From: Methanosphaera sp.
GTDB lineage: Archaea > Methanobacteriota > Methanobacteria > Methanobacteriales > Methanobacteriaceae
DNA: 7,266 nt
Assembly (NCBI GenBank): GCA_021199865.1
Contig: JAJQHG010000136.1
Location: forward strand, 1 to 7,266
Direction of reading: 5' to 3'
Each line of letters begins with the position of its first letter. Positions within the stretch are counted from its first letter, which is position 1. The notes beneath the pieces are model-generated. The model was given only the letters and a program-made list of their open reading frames with translations, had not been told where the DNA came from and did no database searches. Positions 1-4,572 of this stretch are shown in pieces. The position numbers and the translations under genes are program-made.

Positions 1-58
1 AGATTAAACTTAAAAATTAGATTAAACATAAATAATCATTATATAAGAGGTAATAATA

Positions 59-799
59 ATGAAAATCAAATATCTAGGACACTCAGCATTTATGATAATA
101 TCCGAGGAAGGATTAAAAATATTAATAGACCCATTTATCAGTGGTAATGAGTTAAGTAATACTCCTGTAGAAGAATTAAATCCAGATATAATACTAGTAA
201 CTCATGGACACTCTGATCACTTTGGTGACACATTAGATATTGCACATAACTCTGGTGCAACAGTAATATGTTGTCATGAAATAGCAACATTCATACAGAA
301 ACAGGGCTTAAACTCTGTGGGAATGAATATTGGCGGATCAATATCAATAAATGACCTAGTAAATATTACAATGGTCTTTGCAGAACACTCATCAGGAATA
401 GATTTCACAGAGGAAATTGAAGAGGGAGGAGTAGCAGCAGGATTCATAATAACACTAGAAAGTGGTAAGAAAATATATCATGCAGGAGATACTGCATTAT
501 TTAGTGATATGAAAACAGTTATTGGTGACATATATCAACCAGATATAGCATTATTACCAATAGGTGATAAGTATACTATGGGAGTAGAGGATGCAGCAAT
601 AGCTACTAGTTGGTTAGGCTCACGCATAGTAATACCAATGCATTATAATACATTCCCAGAAATAGAGCAAGATCCTGAAGTATTTGCACAGTATGTTGAT
701 GAGGTAAGTCTTGGAACAGTAACTATGCCCCTTCAACCTGGTGAATCCTACACTGAGGAATATGAACCAGGAGATGAATATGAATCAATAGATGAATAA
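59..799 (+). CDS. UPF0173-type metal-dependent hydrolase (metallo-beta-lactamase fold)
   Basis: A 246-residue soluble protein of the metallo-beta-lactamase superfamily, close to the UPF0173 (YtkL-like) group of predicted metal-dependent hydrolases, whose natural substrate is not established. The ligands are all visible: HGHSDH at residues 49-54 (the HxHxDH motif), His110 in AEHSSG, Asp144 in HAGDT (141-145), and His195 in PMHYNT (193-198). The N-terminal MKIKYLGHSAF and IDPFISGN segments are typical of this group. The start is well supported: an AGAGG Shine-Dalgarno sequence lies 8 nt upstream and an in-frame TAA sits at 44-46. The protein ends in an acidic tail (YTEEYEPGDEYESIDE, 231-246) that looks slightly longer than the family norm. 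No partner gene is visible; the gene converges on the NFACT gene. The family call is firm; the substrate is unknown. Confidence 0.93.
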   Translation: MKIKYLGHSAFMIISEEGLKILIDPFISGNELSNTPVEELNPDIILVTHGHSDHFGDTLDIAHNSGATVICCHEIATFIQKQGLNSVGMNIGGSISINDLVNITMVFAEHSSGIDFTEEIEEGGVAAGFIITLESGKKIYHAGDTALFSDMKTVIGDIYQPDIALLPIGDKYTMGVEDAAIATSWLGSRIVIPMHYNTFPEIEQDPEVFAQYVDEVSLGTVTMPLQPGESYTEEYEPGDEYESIDE

Positions 800-888
800 G
801 ACTAGTAATATAATTTAAATACTACTAATTACATATCAAAGATATAGTAAGGGAAGATTTATCAAAATTATATCCTATTTCTAAATTT

Positions 889-912
889 AAGAATTTAATA
901 TTCTTATTTTTT
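889..912 (+). terminator. Hairpin plus T-run terminator after the hydrolase gene
   Basis: AAGAAT (889-894) pairs with ATTCTT (900-905) across a 5-nt loop, with one further T-A pair outside (888/906). A run of six T follows at 907-912. It lies 90 nt after the hydrolase stop and overlaps the last codons of the convergent NFACT gene, so it would end rightward transcription. The stem is all A-T except one G-C pair, so the T-run may matter more than the hairpin, as is usual in archaea. I see no equally good signal for the leftward transcript. Confidence 0.5.
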
Positions 913-2919
913 CTTTCCATACTTTTGATTATATTCTCTAATATCTAGTATGTCACATTTACCACTAGGTAGACTTCTAACAATATCATCAACATTAAAT
1001 AGATTATCTTCATCAATTATTTTAAGTATCTGCTTGGATATCTTCTCTTTCTTTGTAAAACCAGGCTTAACTATAACAAAATTATTACTCATATTACTAA
1101 CTGATTCTACAGGCCCAGCCATTATGCGTTTATCATTATCATATTCAACTACACCTATAGCAATTAGTACAGGAACATTCCTAACATAGTTTTTATGTCC
1201 ACGTATAACAAATGCACCCCTATTTAGGTATTCTCCAGGATTAGGTGTCTTAGATACCTGATCAAGACTTACCCAGTATGCATCATAAGTACTAAATCCT
1301 TCACTCCAAGCACTACTATAACTACTAGCAAAGCATGCTGCATCATATATTGTACTTTCTGGTATATCTTCCATGTTACCATTAGGATTCTGTATAATTG
1401 TGGATGGTGCACCATGAATATCACAGTGTAGATACATATCATTATTTGAGGAGTACTTCTTTACAACCATATCATTACTATTAGCATCACGTCCACCAAT
1501 AACTAGGTATCCATCACGACTAACAAACCATCTAAGCTTCTCATACCATTTAAGTTCACGTTTTTCTCTTCTCTGTTGTTTTTCTTCAAGAATTGTCATC
1601 TCATCAAGCTTCTTATCCTCAAGCTTCTTGATCTCACGCTTAGTATTCTCCATTGCTTCTTTTACACCAGTAATTTTACGTTTAGCCTTTTTACCCTTAT
1701 TATAATATTTCTCTGTACTCTCTGGTATTCCAGTATTAGTATCAATTTGTACTGTTACATCATCTATCTTAAGTGTTAGTACACCCATATTATCTACATT
1801 ATCAATCATAGCTAATTCTGGTATATTACCCTCCTTTTTTGATTTCTTGATTATGGATTTAATTTCCTTCCAGGAGTATTTTTCTCTAGCATCATGTAGT
1901 ACATCTATTACTTGCTGGATCTCATTATAGTGTGCATAGATTGTATCACCTTTATGCTGGGTATCATCTATTGTCTTATAGAATCCCTTAAGTGTATCTT
2001 CCTGCATCTTTAAACGTTTCTCATATTTACCTATACGTTTTTGCCACTTCTTTTCTTGTTGGTCATGAACATTATTAACTATCTTTGTACTATAGAACTC
2101 ATCCACAGTCTTATTAAAATCATCATAATGCTTTGACTCATAATCCTTGTATTTATTTAGAGATATTGGTATAAAGTCCTTATTTACCATCTTGCCATTC
2201 TTTTCTTCAACAATTATCTGGCAATCCACGTTATCTTCTAGCTTCCTAAATAGTAGTTTTAGGGCATCATTAAGTTGGATTATTTGCTCCTGTGTAATAT
2301 TACTACATTGTGTTGATTTATCAATATCTGTATAACTTATTATTTCCTCTGCATATAATCCACCTAGACCATTTGTTGCTAATGTACGTGTTATATCAGT
2401 GCTACTATTACTGATCACCCTCTCTAACTCCTCTACTGTTGAGTTATTTAGTTTTATCTCCTTTTGTTCTGGGTAGACATATTCCTTGTGTGCAGTAATA
2501 TTACGTTGCTGGAGGTGTTTATGTTTTAGTGGTGAGATTATATTATTTTCACTATCTAGTAGTATCACATTACCTTTATCAAGTAATTCTACTATTATCT
2601 TGTAGTTATCACTCTTTTGAACAGTAATTTCTACTATTCTATCAAATTCATATTGATTTATTGATGTAATTATTCCACCACTTAAATGCTTTCTTAGTAG
2701 CATTGGAAAGTTTGGTGGTATTGTAGGATTAGGCTGTGGGTAATTTGTTAGGTGTATTCTTACACCTGCCTGTATAACTAAGTCTTTTCTTCCCTCACCA
2801 GGTTTTCTAAGCTTTATTCTAATAGTATCCTCTGATGGTTGGTATGCCTTATCTATACGTGCATTTACTAGTTCCTCATTTAGTTGCTTAGTTATTGTAT
2901 GTATATCTACATTAGACAT
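904..2919 (-). CDS. Archaeal NFACT family protein (Rqc2/NEMF/RqcH homolog), ribosome-associated quality control
   Basis: A 671-residue NFACT protein. Relatives (eukaryotic Rqc2/NEMF, bacterial RqcH) bind large ribosomal subunits carrying stalled nascent chains and recruit tRNA to add C-terminal tails; this role is inferred here by family. Domains: NFACT-N at about 1-260, with ARIDKAYQP (20-28) and EFDR (91-94), whose Asp-Arg pair matches the DR pair needed for tailing in Rqc2/RqcH; a helix-hairpin-helix-like stretch near 177-195 (LATNGLGGLYAEE); charged coiled-coil segments near 285-320 and 410-460; and NFACT-R from about 465, with VIGGRDANSND (473-483), MYLHCDIHGAPST (495-507), YWVSLDQVSKTPNPGEYL (548-565) and GAFVIRGHKNYV (568-579). 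No C-terminal DUF3441 is apparent, and the length suits an archaeal member. The ATG lies 17 nt from its Shine-Dalgarno sequence, so the true start may be slightly upstream (see findings). The gene is divergent from the cation transporter gene and convergent with the hydrolase gene. Confidence 0.93.
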   Translation of the reverse strand: MSNVDIHTITKQLNEELVNARIDKAYQPSEDTIRIKLRKPGEGRKDLVIQAGVRIHLTNYPQPNPTIPPNFPMLLRKHLSGGIITSINQYEFDRIVEITVQKSDNYKIIVELLDKGNVILLDSENNIISPLKHKHLQQRNITAHKEYVYPEQKEIKLNNSTVEELERVISNSSTDITRTLATNGLGGLYAEEIISYTDIDKSTQCSNITQEQIIQLNDALKLLFRKLEDNVDCQIIVEEKNGKMVNKDFIPISLNKYKDYESKHYDDFNKTVDEFYSTKIVNNVHDQQEKKWQKRIGKYEKRLKMQEDTLKGFYKTIDDTQHKGDTIYAHYNEIQQVIDVLHDAREKYSWKEIKSIIKKSKKEGNIPELAMIDNVDNMGVLTLKIDDVTVQIDTNTGIPESTEKYYNKGKKAKRKITGVKEAMENTKREIKKLEDKKLDEMTILEEKQQRREKRELKWYEKLRWFVSRDGYLVIGGRDANSNDMVVKKYSSNNDMYLHCDIHGAPSTIIQNPNGNMEDIPESTIYDAACFASSYSSAWSEGFSTYDAYWVSLDQVSKTPNPGEYLNRGAFVIRGHKNYVRNVPVLIAIGVVEYDNDKRIMAGPVESVSNMSNNFVIVKPGFTKKEKISKQILKIIDEDNLFNVDDIVRSLPSGKCDILDIREYNQKYGKKK

Positions 2920-2936
2920 TGATTTAATAATTACAT

Positions 2937-2941
2937 CCTCC
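2937..2941 (-). promoter_or_regulatory. Shine-Dalgarno (GGAGG) of the NFACT gene, unusually far from its ATG
   Basis: On the minus strand GGAGG is followed by 17 nt before the ATG at 2919-2917. The other three genes here have 8, 8 and 10 nt. An in-frame TAG at 2943-2941 touches the motif, so the only codons available between stop and ATG are GAG GAT GTA ATT ATT AAA TCA. An ATT at 2928-2926 would have 8-nt spacing. Confidence 0.6.
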
Positions 2942-2982
2942 TATATATTTTACATATATTTTATTAGCTTTTATTAATAATT

Positions 2983-2998
2983 AGCTCTACTTAGAGCT
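2983..2998. repeat. Perfect 7-bp dyad AGCTCTA-CT-TAGAGCT, candidate operator
   Basis: AGCTCTA (2983-2989) and TAGAGCT (2992-2998) are exact reverse complements around a 2-nt centre. The dyad is more G+C-rich than its surroundings. It sits about 64 nt upstream of the NFACT ATG and about where transcription would start if the TATA-like element at 3008-3015 is used. Four T follow on the plus strand, but no plus-strand gene precedes it, so a terminator role is unlikely. Binding of a dimeric regulator is inference only. Confidence 0.4.
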
Positions 2999-3007
2999 TT
3001 TTAATGA

Positions 3008-3015
3008 AATATAAA
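3008..3015 (-). promoter_or_regulatory. Candidate TATA box for the NFACT gene
   Basis: The minus strand reads TTTATATT, preceded by an A-rich stretch (AATAAAATA) that could serve as a BRE. Using the usual archaeal spacing of about 25 nt, transcription would start near 2982-2986, giving a leader of roughly 65 nt. The background is so A+T-rich that chance TATA-like words are common, so this is a weak call. Confidence 0.3.
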
Positions 3016-3172
3016 TATTTTATTAGATTATTTAGGTTAAATAAAAATACTTTTTTATTAATTATTTATAAGTATATTGCTTTAATTATAATACTACTAA
3101 TTCATAATTCTCTATTATAACTTATTTTAGTTATTACTAAATAATTTTTAATCAAACATAAAAAGAGTTAAG

Positions 3173-3178
3173 TATATA
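3173..3178 (+). promoter_or_regulatory. Candidate TATA box for the CDF transporter gene
   Basis: TATATA is preceded by a purine-rich stretch (AAAAAGAG at 3159-3166) suitable as a BRE. Transcription would start near 3200, leaving a leader of about 45 nt that contains GGAGG at 3233-3237. An alternative TTTATAAG at 3065-3072 would imply a leader of about 150 nt. Low certainty because of base composition. Confidence 0.3.
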
Positions 3179-3245
3179 CCATTAATAAATTTAATCTAAT
3201 ACTAACAACTAAAAAACGGATTAATGATTGTTGGAGGCCTAAATT

Positions 3246-4136
3246 ATGGATGAATATTATAGAGAAGTAAGAAATATACTCGCAATAATATTAGTACTTA
3301 ATGTACTTGTGGCGGCCATTAAGATTCTCTATGGTTATCATGCAAACATTCTTAGTATAACATCTGATGGATTTGACTCCCTATTTGATGGTGTATCAAA
3401 CATTGTAGGAATAATAGCTATCTATATGGCTAGTAAACCATCAGATTCTGAGCATAGGTATGGTCATGCAAAGATAGAAACATTTTCTGCAATAATTATA
3501 GCAGTACTACTATTTACAGTAGCAATAGAGGTAATAACAGCAGCTATTGGTAGATTCAATGGTACAGAGATACCACAAGTTACACTAAATAGTTTCATAA
3601 TACTAATAGCTACACTACTAATAAATATGGGTGTATCCTGGTATGAACGCAAGAAGGGTGAAGAGCTACATAGTGATATCCTAATATCTGATAGTCAACA
3701 CACAAAGAGTGATATATTTGCTACAAGTATTATTCTTGTAGGATTAGTATTCATACATATAGGATATCCAATAGTAGACCCAATATTATCCATATTTGTA
3801 GCTTTAATAATAATCAAGACTGGACTAGAAATACTATTTGATAACCTTAATATCCTCTTAGATAGACAATTACTAACAGATGATGAAATTAAAAGTGTAC
3901 TATGTGATATACAAGTAATAGATGATATTCATAATATACGTACACGTGGAACACCATCACAGATATACCTTGATATGCATATTGTCGTAAATGGTGATAT
4001 GTCACTAGAAAAATCACATGATATTGCACATAACTGTGAAAGCAAGATAAAAGAGCAATATCCTAACGTAATAGATGTCTTAATACATGTAGAACCACAC
4101 AAGGGACTAGAAGATAAAATAGTATATGAAGATTAG
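3246..4136 (+). CDS. Cation diffusion facilitator (CDF) family metal efflux transporter, FieF/YiiP type
   Basis: A 296-residue membrane transporter predicted to export divalent metal (zinc and/or iron by similarity) in exchange for protons. Six hydrophobic segments lie near residues 9-30, 36-62, 79-101, 113-133, 153-172 and 174-191. The transport-site ligands match YiiP site A: Asp44 and Asp48 in segment 2 (FDSLFD) and His152 and Asp156 in segment 5 (QHTKSD). The cytoplasmic C-terminal domain (about 210-285) keeps likely regulatory metal ligands: His229 in HNIRTR, His245, His258, and His281 plus Glu283 in LIHVEP. The start is set by GGAGG 8 nt upstream and an in-frame TAA at 3240-3242. It has its own upstream region and terminator, so it is probably monocistronic. 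The family is certain. The Zn/Fe preference is inferred from the D-D-H-D ligand set. Confidence 0.95.
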   Translation: MDEYYREVRNILAIILVLNVLVAAIKILYGYHANILSITSDGFDSLFDGVSNIVGIIAIYMASKPSDSEHRYGHAKIETFSAIIIAVLLFTVAIEVITAAIGRFNGTEIPQVTLNSFIILIATLLINMGVSWYERKKGEELHSDILISDSQHTKSDIFATSIILVGLVFIHIGYPIVDPILSIFVALIIIKTGLEILFDNLNILLDRQLLTDDEIKSVLCDIQVIDDIHNIRTRGTPSQIYLDMHIVVNGDMSLEKSHDIAHNCESKIKEQYPNVIDVLIHVEPHKGLEDKIVYED

Positions 4137-4192
4137 TATCTAAGTGAAAATATTATCTAACTGTTACTAAATTACTATAATAAACAATCATC

Positions 4193-4240
4193 ATGATACA
4201 TTATGATGGTGTATCATTCTCCTTCTTCTTTCTTTTTTTT
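4193..4240 (+). terminator. Hairpin and poly-T terminator after the CDF gene
   Basis: ATGATACA (4193-4200) pairs perfectly with TGTATCAT (4210-4217) across a 9-nt loop. A pyrimidine tract containing TTCTTC and then eight T runs to 4240. It starts 57 nt after the CDF stop and fits rightward termination. An alternative pairing of CATCAT with ATGATG is possible in the same place. This is the clearest terminator in the window. Confidence 0.65.
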
Positions 4241-4572
4241 AATAGGTATGCTCTTTATTGAGTAATTATTCATAAGAACTACTCACATAAAAACATAATA
4301 ACTTACATTACATATTATTACTATTATTTTAAACTAAGTACTTTAATCATCCTTATTTAGTGAGTGTTAAAATAGTTGTTATTAGTCATATTAATGGTTT
4401 TTATCAGATTATGATAATTATCTTATATAATTTAGTAAAGTACTCTTTTATATTATCTGTATTATTAATTCAATTAATATTCATAATAATTAAATATTTT
4501 TAAGAATATATCTAAGATATTATATTTCATAGTTAGTAAAATATTTAGTTAATTTAAAGGGGATAATATTCA
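4241..4572. other. A+T-rich leader/promoter region upstream of the glycosyltransferase gene
   Basis: About 330 nt without a convincing gene. It holds several TATA-like words (for example TTATATAA at 4423-4430 and TTTTATATT near 4446-4454), so the promoter cannot be placed. Overlapping dyads occur at 4401-4417 (TTATCA/TGATAA around GATTA) and 4413-4422 (GATAATTATC, self-complementary), just upstream of TTATATAA; they could be operator or leader structure or chance. The Shine-Dalgarno AGGGG of the next gene is at 4558-4562, 10 nt before its ATG. Confidence 0.55.

Larger units (their letters stand above)
2920..3245. other. Divergent intergenic region between the NFACT and CDF genes
   Basis: A 326-nt, extremely A+T-rich region with no convincing open reading frame. 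It must hold the promoters of both flanking genes. I see a minus-strand TATA-like element (3008-3015), a short perfect dyad (2983-2998), a plus-strand TATA-like element (3173-3178), and the two Shine-Dalgarno sequences. Nothing resembles an RNA gene: there is no G+C-rich island of the kind that marks structured RNAs in such A+T-rich genomes. Confidence 0.7.

Noticed and set aside
950..2335. Three plus-strand open frames (950-1189, 1576-1779, 2147-2335) inside the NFACT gene
   Set aside because: They lie antisense to a clearly conserved protein, give low-complexity Ser/Leu/Ile-rich translations, and lack ribosome binding sites.
3464..3652. A minus-strand open frame within the CDF gene
   Set aside because: Shadow of the transporter's hydrophobic coding sequence; no ribosome binding site or family motif.
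4193..4261. A 22-codon open frame starting at the ATG of 4193 in the intergenic region
   Set aside because: It has no Shine-Dalgarno sequence, its codons are produced by the terminator hairpin and poly-T tract, and the peptide (Phe-rich) has no recognisable character.
4337..4444. 9-bp inverted repeat AGTACTTTA (4337-4345) / TAAAGTACT (4436-4444)
   Set aside because: Arms are 90 nt apart and A+T-rich; one or more such matches are expected by chance in a region of this size and composition.
4137..4572. Possible small RNA gene or CRISPR leader in the long intergenic region
   Set aside because: No G+C-rich segment, no regularly spaced repeats, and no tRNA-like or other recognisable fold apart from the terminator hairpin.
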